Below are positions 27,509 to 37,533 of a stretch of DNA of 61,471 nucleotides, one piece after another. The notes beneath the pieces are model-generated. The model did no database searches and was not told the origin of the DNA. It saw only the letters and a program-made list of their open reading frames with translations. Position 1 is the stretch's first letter, and each line of letters starts with the position of its first letter. The stretch is from Pedobacter rhizosphaerae (GTDB lineage: Bacteria; Bacteroidota; Bacteroidia; Sphingobacteriales; Sphingobacteriaceae), in NCBI RefSeq assembly GCF_900111155.1, contig NZ_FOGG01000027.1, positions 1-61,471 of the forward strand, given 5' to 3'. The position numbers and the translations under genes were made by a program.

Positions 27509-29122
27509 ATGAGAAAATATCTTTTGTTAGCCTTGCTGGCCACTAGTGGCTTGGCTGTACAGGCTCAGGATCCTACCCCAAACCGGATTATTCCTTACGA
27601 TTATCAGTTCTATCAAAAATTCAACTCTGCAGTATACGATCCGAATTCGAAATTTCACTCTTCGATTAAAGGATTCTACTCAGATGATCAGGCTTTAACC
27701 AGCCGTTTCGACTCATTGATGAACTACGGAACGGATAGTTTAAACAGACGCAGCTGGGTTCACCGAAAATTGTTTCAGGAGCATTTATTGCAATTCAAAG
27801 GTGATGATTATGATGTTTATGCAGATTTTCTTCCTGATTTCCAGATCGGTAGAGATGTAAGTGGCAAAAGAACTACCTGGTTAAATACCCGTGGTTTTCA
27901 GGTTGGTGGAAATGTAGGGAAAGAGTTTTCTTTTTATCTGAATGGTTACGAGAACCAGGGGAAGTTTGTAGATTACGTAAATAACTTCATCGTTAAAAAT
28001 CAGGTGGTACCAGGGCAGGGATATGGTAAATTAGCCACCAACACCCAGGATTGGTCGTATGTAACTGCATTGCTTTCGTACACACCTAATAAACACCTGA
28101 ACTTTGCGTTAGGTTACGACAAAAACTTTATTGGAGATGGATACCGCTCCATGCTCCTTTCTGATGTTTCTTCTAATTATTCTTTTTTTAGGGCCAGAGC
28201 CACCTTAGGAAGTGTACAGTATCAAACCATTTTTGCCTATATGCTGGATCCAGGAGCCGAGAAATTAGCTACCGATAGAAGATTAGGCGATAGAGGTAAA
28301 TGGATGGCAGCACATTACGTTGATTGGAATGCAACCAAGAGATTTTCTGTTGGTTTCTTTCAGGCGGTAACCTGGGCAGATGCGGAGGTAGAGGGTAAAC
28401 GCGGATTTGACTTTAATTACATTCACCCTTTTATATTCTTACGTCCGGTAGAGAACACCAATACCACTTCTCCGGATAAGATGCGTTTAGGTTTCAACCT
28501 GAAGTATGAGATCTTTAAAAAGAGCAGTCTTTATGGGCAGTTTATGTTCGATGAATTTACGGCCAAAGAGTTTTTTAAAGGCAATGGTTATTGGGCTAAT
28601 AAGTGGGCCATTCAATTTGGTATCCGCGGGGCAGATTTATTCAAGGTTAATGGTTTAAATTACCTTGCCGAGTTTAATACAGCCCGTCCGTATACTTACG
28701 CGCATTTCAATAGATTATCTAACTACTCCAACTATAATCAGGCCTTAGCGCATCCATATGGTGCTAATTTTAGGGAGTTTTTAGGGATTTTAAGCTACAG
28801 TTATAAGCGATTCGATTTCCAGGGACAAGCCATTTATTCGAGATATGGTTTAGATCCTGAAGGCATGAATTATGGTGGAGATATCTTTAAAGACTATACC
28901 ACAAGGGCTGTAGATTATGGTAGCCACGTAGGGCAAGGTATTGCAACCGATTTGTATTACGTTAAGGGACAGGTAGGATATCTGCTTAATCCGAAGTATA
29001 ATTTACGTATTGAGGTTGCAGGAACGATAAGACAAGAGCGTAATGACTTAGGTGCAAATAAGGCAGGCTTATTTACGATCGGGTTAAGAAGCTCATTCAG
29101 AAATATTTATCACGATTTTTAG
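27509..29122 (+). CDS. Outer-membrane barrel, RemB/Wzi-like
   Basis: A 537-residue protein with a signal peptide (cleavage near AVQAQ) and a long beta-rich body with repeated aromatic/gly strands ending in ...SFRNIYHDF. It resembles the Bacteroidota proteins annotated as gliding-motility protein RemB and more distantly the capsule-assembly barrel Wzi. The region YVTALLSYTPNKHLNFALGYDKNFIGDGYRS is typical of the family. It follows the dehydratase by 7 bp, so it is expressed with the polysaccharide genes. That fits a role in attaching or organising the polymer at the cell surface. The RemB label is from memory of the family. Confidence 0.7.
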   Translation: MRKYLLLALLATSGLAVQAQDPTPNRIIPYDYQFYQKFNSAVYDPNSKFHSSIKGFYSDDQALTSRFDSLMNYGTDSLNRRSWVHRKLFQEHLLQFKGDDYDVYADFLPDFQIGRDVSGKRTTWLNTRGFQVGGNVGKEFSFYLNGYENQGKFVDYVNNFIVKNQVVPGQGYGKLATNTQDWSYVTALLSYTPNKHLNFALGYDKNFIGDGYRSMLLSDVSSNYSFFRARATLGSVQYQTIFAYMLDPGAEKLATDRRLGDRGKWMAAHYVDWNATKRFSVGFFQAVTWADAEVEGKRGFDFNYIHPFIFLRPVENTNTTSPDKMRLGFNLKYEIFKKSSLYGQFMFDEFTAKEFFKGNGYWANKWAIQFGIRGADLFKVNGLNYLAEFNTARPYTYAHFNRLSNYSNYNQALAHPYGANFREFLGILSYSYKRFDFQGQAIYSRYGLDPEGMNYGGDIFKDYTTRAVDYGSHVGQGIATDLYYVKGQVGYLLNPKYNLRIEVAGTIRQERNDLGANKAGLFTIGLRSSFRNIYHDF

Positions 29123-30559
29123 GCTTAAAATATAGAAAAGTAAAATATATTGTCTCCCTGAGCTTCCCGATGTGAAATCGGGACAAGTAGTTGAAGGGCA
29201 ATACATTTTACTTTTTTCCTATGTCAAAATTCATCGACATACTTTTCCAGCTTTTATATCGGAAGCTCTCTTTTCTAGTTATAGGGTCTCGCTACAACCT
29301 AATAATTTTTCTCTTTTCCTCTCCGCCGGAAGGGCTCGTACCTTTTTCTTGGCAAAAAGGTACCCAAAACCCAAGGCTTGCATCCTTTCTTGGCTAGAAC
29401 ATCCTAATGCTGATGGCGGAAATAAGAGGCTTAGGCCTTTGCTCTTTAGGCCAGCTCTCGCTGCTTATTTCCTTGGTGAGTGGATACCCCTTTGAAACTG
29501 CAAGCATTCGACTGTCCTATCCTGCGAAATGCTGCTAGGCCGGGGTCTTACTAGGCATTGATAGTTCTGTATTAACGGCAATTAGCATGGAGCATAACCC
29601 TCGGCGGTGGTCATTCCCTCGCAGGAGGGAATCTTAAAGCGGTTTTAGGATATGAAAGTGACTTCGAAGGCGGCGAGACGAAGAGTGTATAGAAGGGTAA
29701 AGTTCCCTTGTATTGATTTGTATGAAATAAATTAACCTTCAGGATGAACAATACATTTTACTTTTCTCCAATATCACAATTCTTTGACAAATTATCCCGA
29801 TCTTACTTCAGTAGGCTCAGTATCACAAGATAGTTGATTGTCCTTCGACAAGCTCAGGATTGACAAGGTCGTGGATTGTCTTTTTTCTGAGAACTTGTCT
29901 AGATTTTATATAGTTAAGCTCAGGGATGACAAAAAATATAATAAAATCCAGTTTCGTAAAGCGATTCTTTACAAATGCATTTCAGATTAACCAGGGATAG
30001 GTAGGTAAACGATTAGTTCAATCTTTTACCTATTTTATCTTTATTAACACCTTCGTCGAATAGAAATCCTAAGAAGTTAATGATCAGTTTACTGATTTCG
30101 ATTGTTTTTTTGAGAGCGGTCATAGGGTGTAGATTTTATTTTCCATAATAATCAATTTTTACGGGATGCTTTAGGTAAACAAATGATTAAGAAAAAAGTT
30201 TGACTTAATTTAAATTTTTTATTTAAATGTCGAAGAGGCCTGAGATTTCATGGATAAACCTGCATAAACGACGGGATAAAGCTTAAAAAAAGATGACAAG
30301 TGATCTCATGTTCTTCAACACGTGAACAAATATACTGAATCAAACGATTGATAAATAGTATTTTGTGTTAATTTAATGTTATGTGAAGCTAAATACACAT
30401 TATTTGTATAACAATCTCTGGTAGTTGTATACCTTTTACTACTGGATAGCTTATCAGGGGTATTAACTCTATTCTTTTTGCCTGTTTTTTAATTAAGCCA
30501 ACGAAATTTTGGTTGATAAACCGATTATATTTATCTTTAAATCAACTTTTAACCTCTCC
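29123..30559. other. 1.4-kb spacer with interspersed repeats, no gene
   Basis: No credible gene. Contents in order: the 39-bp repeat at 29158-29196 (shared with 1822); gtctcgctacaaccta at about 29286-29302 (related to 38307-38324); a GC-richer block at about 29328-29560 (tttttcttggcaaaaaggtac, then aacatcctaatgctgatggcgg), which looks like a widespread Bacteroidota spacer element and gives a false 107-codon frame; a hairpin attccctc-gca-ggagggaat near 29614; a cttcgacaagctcaggat repeat near 29842; and then an AT-rich leader up to the secreted protein. Confidence 0.6.
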
Positions 30560-33500
30560 ATGAAAAGATACTTCTTCGTGCTTGCCCTATTCGTTTGTTG
30601 TCTATTAAACGTTCGGTGGGTATATGCTAATCCTGTTAACGATGAATGCACAGGTGCGATTAACCGTACTCCGGATGCGAGTGCTTACACCGACTTGTTT
30701 TCGAATGTTGATGCAACAGTATCAATGCCTCCTTGTAGCAGTTCTGCTGCAAAGGATATTTGGTTCAAATTCACTGCTACTGCTTCACGACACCAGGTAA
30801 TATCGCGGAGTATTAATGGGGAACCATTTATTGCGCAGTTTTTTAGTGGAGAATGTGGAAATCTGACCTCCATATTGTGTCGCGACTCGCCAAACAACAC
30901 TACAGAACTGGCAAATTTAGTGCCCGGAAAGACCTATTATTACCGACTATACCTCAAAAGTGGAAGTAATTTGTCTGCCAATTTTAGTACATATGTAACC
31001 TCTCCAATTGCGCCAGTAAATGATGAGGCAACCGGGGCAATAGTGCTTTCGCTTAATACTACATTGAACACTAACCTTGGATACGCTACTCAAAGCTACG
31101 TACCCTGTAACGACACCGGATTTGATGCTAAAGATGTATGGTATAAATTTACAGCTACGCATACAACGTTGAATTTTTCAGTAAATCCAATTAGCCATGA
31201 TGAGCTCATGTTTGAAGTTTTTTCGGGTGCGCCAGGAAACTTAAGTTCTATTTTTTGCTCGGGAGTGGCGGGTTATGAGCAAATTAAAACGGCTTCATTG
31301 AATAATCTTGTGATTGGACAAACATATTATGTAAGTGTACGCAATCGATATGGAGATGCCTATCCGGGTGTAACCTTCAAGCTTGATTTAAAAGATAACG
31401 CCGGCCCGGTTAACGATGAGTGTAGTGGTGCCATAGAACGAATCGCCGGCGTAACAGCACATATGGATATGTTTAACAATCTGGGTGCCACCTTGTCTAT
31501 GCCTGCCTGTACCAGTTCGGCAGCTAAAGATATTTGGTTTAAATTTACTGCAACTGCAACCCGGCATCAGGTTATTTCCAGGGCTATTAACAGCGCTCCT
31601 TTTATTGCCCAGTTTTTTAGTGGATCATGTGGAAATCTTACTTCTATCCTATGTCGCGATTCTCCTAACGGAACTACAGAGTTGGTAGGGCTAACTCCCG
31701 GTCAAGTCTATTATTATCGCCTGTACTTAAAAAATGGGAATCCCGCCTCTACCGACTTTAATACCTATGTTACATCGCCTCCTATGCCTGCGAATGATGA
31801 ACCTGGTGGTGCCTATCTAATCAGTTTGAATAGTACCCTGAAGGCAACATTAGATTATGCCACCCAAACCTTCACCCCCTGTTATGCAACAGGATATGAT
31901 GCGAAAGACGTTTGGTATAAATTTGTGGCCGGCAGTACATCTCTCAATCTTTCGGTAACGCCTGTGAGCTTCGGCGAACAAATGTTTCAGGTTTATAGTG
32001 GAACACCCGATAATTTCACATCAATTTATTGTTCTGGAATTGCAGGATATGAACAGATTAAAACAGCGGCTTTGACTAACCTGGTAATTGGCAATACGTA
32101 TTATGTACGTGTGCACAATCGGTATGGTGATGCCAGTCCATCGGTAACCTTTAATTTAGATTTGAAGGATAATAAAGGGCCTGAGAACGATGAGTGTACT
32201 GGTGCTATTAACATCATAGCAGGAGAAATAGCCCATATGAGAATGTTTAACAACCTGGGCGCTACCGTTTCTATGGAACCGTGTACCAGTCTATCTGCAA
32301 AAGATATTTGGTTTAAATTTACAGCTACTGCTTCCCGTCACCAAGTGATCTCCAGAAGTATAAATGGTATGCCTTTTATTGCACAATTTTTTAGCGGATC
32401 TTGTGAGAACCTCACATCAATACTCTGTCGAGACTCTCCTAATAATACCACTGAACTCGTTGGACTCACTCCGGGTCAAACCTATTATTATCGTCTTTAT
32501 TTGAAGAATGGAAGTTCGGTATCAACAGAATTTAATACATACGTTACCTCTTGGCCAATGCCAGCTAATGATGAGCCTTCGGGAGCTATAACCTTGGCTA
32601 TGAATGCCAAAGCTAATTACTCCTTGGAGTATGCTACCTCTACATTTCCACCTTGTTATCAAACAGGTTTTGATGCTAAAGATGTTTGGTATAAGTTTAA
32701 GGCCACGAGTACCGCACATAACGTTTCATTAGACCCAATTAGTTTTGATGAACTCATGCTTCAGGTATATAGTGGAACTGAAAATGCGCTCAATAGTATT
32801 TACTGCGGAGGGATTGCTGGTTATGAGCAAATTAAAACCGCAGTGCTGACAAATCTTTCGATTGGTGCAACCTATTATGTTAGGGTACATAACCGATACG
32901 GTGATGCTAGTCCGTCTGTAACCTATAGCCTGGCCCTAACTCATGTTGTAGTTCCACCTCCAGTAATCACATCGGTAAGTGCCAGGGGCGCAGCTCTGGG
33001 AAGCACTATTTATCTGTATGGGACTAATTTTACGGGCGCAAGTATAGTTACATTTGGAGGGAAAAGTATAACCGACTTTAGCGTCATTTCACCTACAATC
33101 GTTAAAGTTGTTCTAAATGATGCACTTAGTGGAGATATTGAAATTACAACTCCTAGTGGAAAAGGCAAATATGCCAATTTTATAATCATACCAGTCCCTG
33201 TAATTTCTGCGGAAGGTCAAACCACCTTTACTATTGGTGGAAGTGTTAACTTAAGTTCATCAGTTGAGGGGAGCTGGAGCGTAAATTGGTATAAAAATGG
33301 AGTACCTGTTAATGGTGCATTAAGTAAAACTTATAATGCAAACACATCGGGAAACTATAAATGCGCTATTAGTTATGAAGGAATACAGGTTTATTCTAAT
33401 GAGATTGTTGTTAAAGTGATATTCACACTGCCAGCAAATAACTTTAAAGTTAACCTGGTAGGAGAGACTTGTAGGCAAAGTAACAATGGACGTATTCTGC

Positions 33501-34129
33501 TTACATCAGAGAAGGTTGGCTCATATGCAGCAGTTTTGCGCGGAGTATCCAACCAAACCAATTACTCCTTTACAAATGAGTTGAATATAAATAATCTGAG
33601 TGCGGGTAATTATTCGTTGTGCATCACTGTTAATGGAGAGCCCGAATACAAGCAATGCTACGACGTAGTAATTACTGAGCCAGAGGATTTAACCGTATAT
33701 GCAATAATGAGCCAGGATAGTAGATCATTGAACTTGAAATTATCAGGTGGAAATACTTACCATGTTGTTGTGAATAATCGAACCTTCAATACATCAAGTC
33801 CGGAACTTATTGTGCCACTACAGCAAGGGGATAATAGGGTTAGCATTACTACAGATAAGCTTTGCCAGGGAGTGTTTGAGCAGGTGTTCAAAACAACAGG
33901 ACCGTCTGTATATCCAAATCCTTTCACAAATATCTTAAATGTGTATTTTCCTTCAGAAAGCGGCAAAATTGAGATCAGAAGATTGGACGGACAACTGGTG
34001 CATACCTTGGACGTTAAGAAAAATACTGGTTTGATTGAACTACAGTTAGGTCATTTAGCGAGTGGGATGTACGTTGTAAAGCTTCAATCAGATAATTCAC
34101 AGTCATATTTTAAGGTAATTAAACAATAA
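30560..34129 (+). CDS. Large T9SS-secreted repeat protein
   Basis: About 1189 residues from the ATG chosen because it opens the signal peptide (MKRYFFVLALFVCCLL..VYA). Three tandem 258-residue repeats follow, each with an A half (NDEC.GAI.., DIWFKFTATA.RHQVISR) and a B half (NDE..GA.., DAKDVWYKF, GYEQIKTA), at about 26-283, 284-541 and 542-793. The two halves are themselves related, giving six PPC-like beta-sandwich domains. Next come an IPT/TIG domain (about 800-877), an Ig-like domain (880-953), an uncharacterised cysteine-containing region (960-1115) and a type A T9SS sorting domain (about 1116-1189, from VYPNPFTN to FKVIKQ). It is predicted to be secreted through the type IX system and bound to the cell surface. 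Function is unknown; adhesion or glycan binding are possible. It shares one base with the next gene. Confidence 0.88.
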   Translation: MKRYFFVLALFVCCLLNVRWVYANPVNDECTGAINRTPDASAYTDLFSNVDATVSMPPCSSSAAKDIWFKFTATASRHQVISRSINGEPFIAQFFSGECGNLTSILCRDSPNNTTELANLVPGKTYYYRLYLKSGSNLSANFSTYVTSPIAPVNDEATGAIVLSLNTTLNTNLGYATQSYVPCNDTGFDAKDVWYKFTATHTTLNFSVNPISHDELMFEVFSGAPGNLSSIFCSGVAGYEQIKTASLNNLVIGQTYYVSVRNRYGDAYPGVTFKLDLKDNAGPVNDECSGAIERIAGVTAHMDMFNNLGATLSMPACTSSAAKDIWFKFTATATRHQVISRAINSAPFIAQFFSGSCGNLTSILCRDSPNGTTELVGLTPGQVYYYRLYLKNGNPASTDFNTYVTSPPMPANDEPGGAYLISLNSTLKATLDYATQTFTPCYATGYDAKDVWYKFVAGSTSLNLSVTPVSFGEQMFQVYSGTPDNFTSIYCSGIAGYEQIKTAALTNLVIGNTYYVRVHNRYGDASPSVTFNLDLKDNKGPENDECTGAINIIAGEIAHMRMFNNLGATVSMEPCTSLSAKDIWFKFTATASRHQVISRSINGMPFIAQFFSGSCENLTSILCRDSPNNTTELVGLTPGQTYYYRLYLKNGSSVSTEFNTYVTSWPMPANDEPSGAITLAMNAKANYSLEYATSTFPPCYQTGFDAKDVWYKFKATSTAHNVSLDPISFDELMLQVYSGTENALNSIYCGGIAGYEQIKTAVLTNLSIGATYYVRVHNRYGDASPSVTYSLALTHVVVPPPVITSVSARGAALGSTIYLYGTNFTGASIVTFGGKSITDFSVISPTIVKVVLNDALSGDIEITTPSGKGKYANFIIIPVPVISAEGQTTFTIGGSVNLSSSVEGSWSVNWYKNGVPVNGALSKTYNANTSGNYKCAISYEGIQVYSNEIVVKVIFTLPANNFKVNLVGETCRQSNNGRILLTSEKVGSYAAVLRGVSNQTNYSFTNELNINNLSAGNYSLCITVNGEPEYKQCYDVVITEPEDLTVYAIMSQDSRSLNLKLSGGNTYHVVVNNRTFNTSSPELIVPLQQGDNRVSITTDKLCQGVFEQVFKTTGPSVYPNPFTNILNVYFPSESGKIEIRRLDGQLVHTLDVKKNTGLIELQLGHLASGMYVVKLQSDNSQSYFKVIKQ
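30635..32957 (+). repeat. Three tandem 774-bp in-gene repeats
   Basis: The secreted-protein gene repeats with a period of 774 bp (starts near 30635, 31409 and 32183). Similarity is strong at the DNA level too, with long identical runs in the FKFTATA and NRYGDA regions. This makes the locus prone to recombination and copy-number change. Confidence 0.88.
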
Positions 34130-34812
34130 TGAAAAGGATTTTCTCTATAGCCCTGGCATTGTCTACATTATTCAGCTGCAAAAGAACACAGGTAGAAATT
34201 CCTCCACCAACAGCGGCCACTTTAATCGTCCCTGCTCGAAATGAAGCTTGTTCAACCGGTTTGATCCTTACACCCTCACAAAGTAGTGTGTCCTTCTCTT
34301 GGTCGGCTACCGATAACACAGGGGCTTATGAGGTTAATGTTAAAAATCTTTTAACAGGTAAGGTTATTTCAAAAAAGACCGAATCTACTTCCACTTCCTT
34401 CGCTTTGGATGTAAATACACCCTATTCATGGTTTGTTGTATCATATGCTGTTTCAGACAGTAGAAAGATAAGTAGCGAGACTTGGAAATTCTATAATTCC
34501 GGACCGGGAATTTCATCTTATGCACCTTTTCCAGCTGAGGTAGTGTTTCCAATTATAGGTCAGGATGTAGGTTTTGGACAAGGACAAGTCCGTTTAGAAT
34601 GGAAGGGTATGGATGTTGACCAAGACATTGCGGGATATGATGTGTATTTTGGAACAAGCAATAACCCCGGCCTTTTATCGGGCAACTTACAAAGCATGTT
34701 GCTAGAAAACGTGAAAATTTCTGCTAACACCACTTACTATTGGAAAGTAGTCACTAAAGATAAAAGAGGAAATACTTCTGATTCAGGAATATTTCAATTC
34801 AAAGTGAGGTGA
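34129..34812 (+). CDS. Lipoprotein with fibronectin-III-like domains
   Basis: A 227-residue predicted lipoprotein: a short signal peptide with a lipobox-like LFSCK (Cys17) and a proline-rich spacer. Two beta-sandwich modules follow, about 40-125 (SFSWSATDNTGAYEVNV..) and 130-227 (VRLEWKGMDVDQDIAGYDVYFGTSNNP.., TTYYWKVVTKDKRGN). The repeated W and YYWKV pattern is FnIII-like. The start overlaps the stop of the T9SS protein (taATG), so the two are translationally coupled, suggesting a cell-bound partner of the secreted protein. No more specific role can be given. Confidence 0.75.
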   Translation: MKRIFSIALALSTLFSCKRTQVEIPPPTAATLIVPARNEACSTGLILTPSQSSVSFSWSATDNTGAYEVNVKNLLTGKVISKKTESTSTSFALDVNTPYSWFVVSYAVSDSRKISSETWKFYNSGPGISSYAPFPAEVVFPIIGQDVGFGQGQVRLEWKGMDVDQDIAGYDVYFGTSNNPGLLSGNLQSMLLENVKISANTTYYWKVVTKDKRGNTSDSGIFQFKVR

Positions 34813-34964
34813 AATTCTACTAACGAAAATAGATGACGCAGGCTTCAAGTGCTTTAAAATACTGGCCTGTCTTAACTAAACCCGACTGGATGGAAAATCC
34901 GCAGGACCATGAAAGAGAAACAAAGAATAAAGAACAAGAAGCAAAGGCCTGCTGCACGCTAGTG
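34813..34964. other. Spacer after the lipoprotein gene
   Basis: No gene or convincing terminator seen. A run of agaaacaaagaataaagaacaagaagcaaa near 34916-34945 is A-rich and of low complexity. Confidence 0.4.
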
Positions 34965-35079
34965 TAAATAGTGTTGAGTATAGAGTATCAAGTATCGAGC
35001 ATCAAGTATCATGACTCGGTTCAGATGTTTTAATTTCGCAAGGCAGACTCCGAACTACCGACTCCAGACTAAATTACCC
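34965..35079. repeat. Direct repeat, left copy (low-complexity agtatcaagtatc type)
   Basis: From taaatagtgttgagtatagag to ctaaattaccc. It recurs at 35226-35408 with extra short agtatc units and a longer middle section. The last 20 bases are identical in both copies, and in the right copy they contain the dxs stop codon. Confidence 0.8.
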
Positions 35080-35081
35080 AC

Positions 35082-35220
35082 CCTGTCCGTAGAGTTAAGC
35101 GCAGCGCCTCTACGGATTACAACATACCGTTGAGTTTCATAACTCACATTAATTAAACCGAGTCCAAGACTCTCCTCCATTAAACAATCCGTAGAACTCC
35201 TGCGGAACTCGACGGACAGG
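35082..35220. mobile_element. 139-bp MITE-like element with terminal inverted repeats
   Basis: Bounded by cctgtccgtagagtt (35082-35096) and aactcgacggacagg (35206-35220), inverted repeats matching at 14 of 15 positions. Inside there is a perfect ccgtagag/ctctacgg hairpin near the left end. It carries no gene. It sits exactly between the two copies of a spacer repeat. No clear target-site duplication is seen. Calling it mobile is an inference from structure. Confidence 0.55.
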
Positions 35221-35225
35221 ATTGG

Positions 35226-35408
35226 TAAATAGTATTGAGTATAGAGTATCAAGTATCAAGTATCGAGCATCAAGTATCAAGTATCATGACTCGGTTCAGA
35301 TGTTTTAATTTCGTAAGGCAGACTCCGAACTAATGACTCCCAACTCCAAACTAGTTTCGTTCCACAGACTTCAGACTTAGGACTACAGACTCCAGACTAA
35401 ATTACCCT
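35226..35408. repeat. Direct repeat, right copy, overlapping the dxs 3' end
   Basis: Second copy of 34965-35079, expanded by additional agtatcaagtatc units and by a section of gactcc/cagactt words (35330-35395). It runs 7 bases into the dxs coding region. Confidence 0.8.
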
Positions 35409-37330
35409 GCCAAACTATTCGTCGTTCTCTTCACGGCAACTTTCTTCACCGCTTCAATAATGGCGGCTTTATCATACCCACATTCAGCCCATAGCTCAGG
35501 TTGTTCCCCATGTTCGATAAACTGATCTGGAATACCTAAACGGATTACGTTGGTGTTGTATTGATTGTCGGTCATGAATTCTAAAACTGCAGATCCCATT
35601 CCACCGGGTAAGGAGCCGTCTTCTACAGTAATTACATGTTTATATTTAGTAAATACTTCGTGAAGCAGCTGTTCGTCTAGCGGTTTTACAAAACGCAGAT
35701 CATAATGTGCAGGATAAAATCCTTCAGTATTTAATTCGGCAGTTGCCTCTACAGCAAAGTTCCCAACGTGGCCGATAGTGAGGATTGCTACATCTTCGCC
35801 ATCGCAGATTTTACGTCCTTTTCCAATTTCCAGCGCTTTGAATGGTCTTTTCCAATCTGGCATAACACCATTGCCACGCGGATAGCGAATCACAAACGGC
35901 CCCATATCTTCTTGTTGTGCGGTGAACATGAGGTTACGTAGCTCTTCTTCATTCATAGGAGAAGAAATCACCAAATTGGGAATGCAACGCATAAAGGCAA
36001 TGTCGTAAGCACCATGATGGGTTGCGCCATCGGCACCTGCTAATCCAGCTCTATCTAGGCAAAATACTACATTCAGTTTCTGTATGGCAACATCGTGGAT
36101 TACCTGATCATAAGCCCTCTGCATAAAGCTCGAATAGATATTGCAGAAAGGAACCAATCCCTGGGCGGCTAGGCCTGCAGAAAAGGTTACAGCGTGTTGT
36201 TCTGCTATACCCACATCGAAAGCTCTCTTAGGCATGGCTTTCATCATGATATTCAATGAAGAACCCGAAGGCATAGCAGGGGTAATCCCTACAATCTTAT
36301 CATTAGCCTCTGCCAGTTCTACCATGGTATGTCCGAAAACATCCTGATATTTTGGAGGTTGTGGCTTATCTGGAATGCTTTTTTTGATTTCTCCGGTAAT
36401 TTTATCGAACAAGCCCGGTGCATGCCATTTGGTTTGATCTTTTTCTGCCAGGGCAAAGCCTTTACCCTTAACGGTAACGCAATGCAATAGCTTAGGGCCT
36501 GGTATGTCTTTAAGTTCTTTGATGGTTTGTGCTAAACGCTTAACATCGTGGCCATCAACAGGACCGAAATATCTAAAATTTAAAGCCTCAAAAAGGTTAC
36601 TCTGTTTAAGAAGCGTGCCTTTAATGCTTTTTTCTATTTTCTTAACGTATTTGTGTGCATTAGGGCCCAATTTAGAAAGGCTTACCAATACATTTGAAAT
36701 ATCATCGCGGAAGCGATTGTAAGATTTGGAGATGGTAATGCTGGTGAGGTATTCTTTTAAAGCACCAACGTTAGGGTCAATAGACATGCAGTTATCATTT
36801 AAGATAACGAGTACATTGCTATTTTCAATACCGGCGTGGTTTAAGCCTTCAAAAGCTAAACCAGCAGTCATGGCACCATCGCCAATTACGGCTACGTGTT
36901 GCCTGTTGGTTTCTCCCTTAATTTGAGAAGCCACAGCCATACCCAAGGCAGCCGAAATAGAAGTAGAGGAGTGCCCTACGCCAAAGGTATCATACTCGCT
37001 TTCCGAAATTTTTGGGAAACCGCTAATTCCTTTGTAAATACGATTGGTATGGAATAATTCTCTCCTGCCGGTAAGTATTTTATGGCCGTAAGCCTGGTGG
37101 CCAACGTCCCAGACTAACTTGTCGTAAGGGGTATTTAATGCATAATGTAAGGCAACAGTTAGTTCAACCACACCCAGGCTGGCACCGAAATGCCCACCAT
37201 TAACACTCACTACATCAATAATATATTGCCTTAACTCCTGGCTTATTTGTTCTAAGTCAGTTTCACTATATTGCTTTAAATCAGCAGGATAGTTAATTTT
37301 AGATAAAAGGGGACCAGCTTTTACTTGCAT
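35402..37330 (-). CDS. dxs: 1-deoxy-D-xylulose-5-phosphate synthase
   Basis: A 642-residue thiamine-diphosphate enzyme condensing pyruvate and glyceraldehyde-3-phosphate, the first step of the MEP isoprenoid pathway. It has DVGHQAYGHKILTGR, FGVGHSSTSIS, the ThDP motif starting GDGAMTAGLAFEG and ending LNDNCMSI, and KGKGFALAE. The transketolase-type second domain has AEQHAVTFSAGLA and DRAGLAGADGATHHGAYD. The C-terminal domain contains VEDGSLPGGMGSAVLEF. Length is normal. The last codons lie in the copied end of a spacer repeat. Isoprenoid supply also serves undecaprenyl phosphate, but there is no operon link to the polysaccharide genes. Confidence 0.97.
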   Translation of the reverse strand: MQVKAGPLLSKINYPADLKQYSETDLEQISQELRQYIIDVVSVNGGHFGASLGVVELTVALHYALNTPYDKLVWDVGHQAYGHKILTGRRELFHTNRIYKGISGFPKISESEYDTFGVGHSSTSISAALGMAVASQIKGETNRQHVAVIGDGAMTAGLAFEGLNHAGIENSNVLVILNDNCMSIDPNVGALKEYLTSITISKSYNRFRDDISNVLVSLSKLGPNAHKYVKKIEKSIKGTLLKQSNLFEALNFRYFGPVDGHDVKRLAQTIKELKDIPGPKLLHCVTVKGKGFALAEKDQTKWHAPGLFDKITGEIKKSIPDKPQPPKYQDVFGHTMVELAEANDKIVGITPAMPSGSSLNIMMKAMPKRAFDVGIAEQHAVTFSAGLAAQGLVPFCNIYSSFMQRAYDQVIHDVAIQKLNVVFCLDRAGLAGADGATHHGAYDIAFMRCIPNLVISSPMNEEELRNLMFTAQQEDMGPFVIRYPRGNGVMPDWKRPFKALEIGKGRKICDGEDVAILTIGHVGNFAVEATAELNTEGFYPAHYDLRFVKPLDEQLLHEVFTKYKHVITVEDGSLPGGMGSAVLEFMTDNQYNTNVIRLGIPDQFIEHGEQPELWAECGYDKAAIIEAVKKVAVKRTTNSLAG

Positions 37331-37514
37331 TCAATTTTGGGTAAAAAACAAGATACAAAGTAAGGGATTTTTGTTTTAAAATAGAAAAGAATAATGAAGG
37401 TACTTGAGGGATGGGGCTTCATTATGGTAATGAAGAGACAAATAATGGATTTTTGGAAGTTTGAGGCCTGTTTTTGTTGTTCCTGACCATGGTAAACATG
37501 TAAACAATTTTAAG

Positions 37515-37522
37515 TATTTTTG
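37515..37522 (+). promoter_or_regulatory. Probable -7 element of scpA
   Basis: TATTTTTG matches TANNTTTG and is 11 bp before the ATG, which leaves a very short 5' leader. No TTTG box is seen 19 bp upstream, so confidence is low. Confidence 0.35.
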
Positions 37523-37533
37523 CCGATTAGGAT

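Noticed and set aside
29172..29495. 107-codon frame after the RemB-like gene
   Set aside because: Lies in an interspersed repeat block; such frames are often mis-called as hypothetical proteins.
35055..35252. 65-codon frame on the minus strand
   Set aside because: It spans the MITE-like element and repeat ends; no coding signal.
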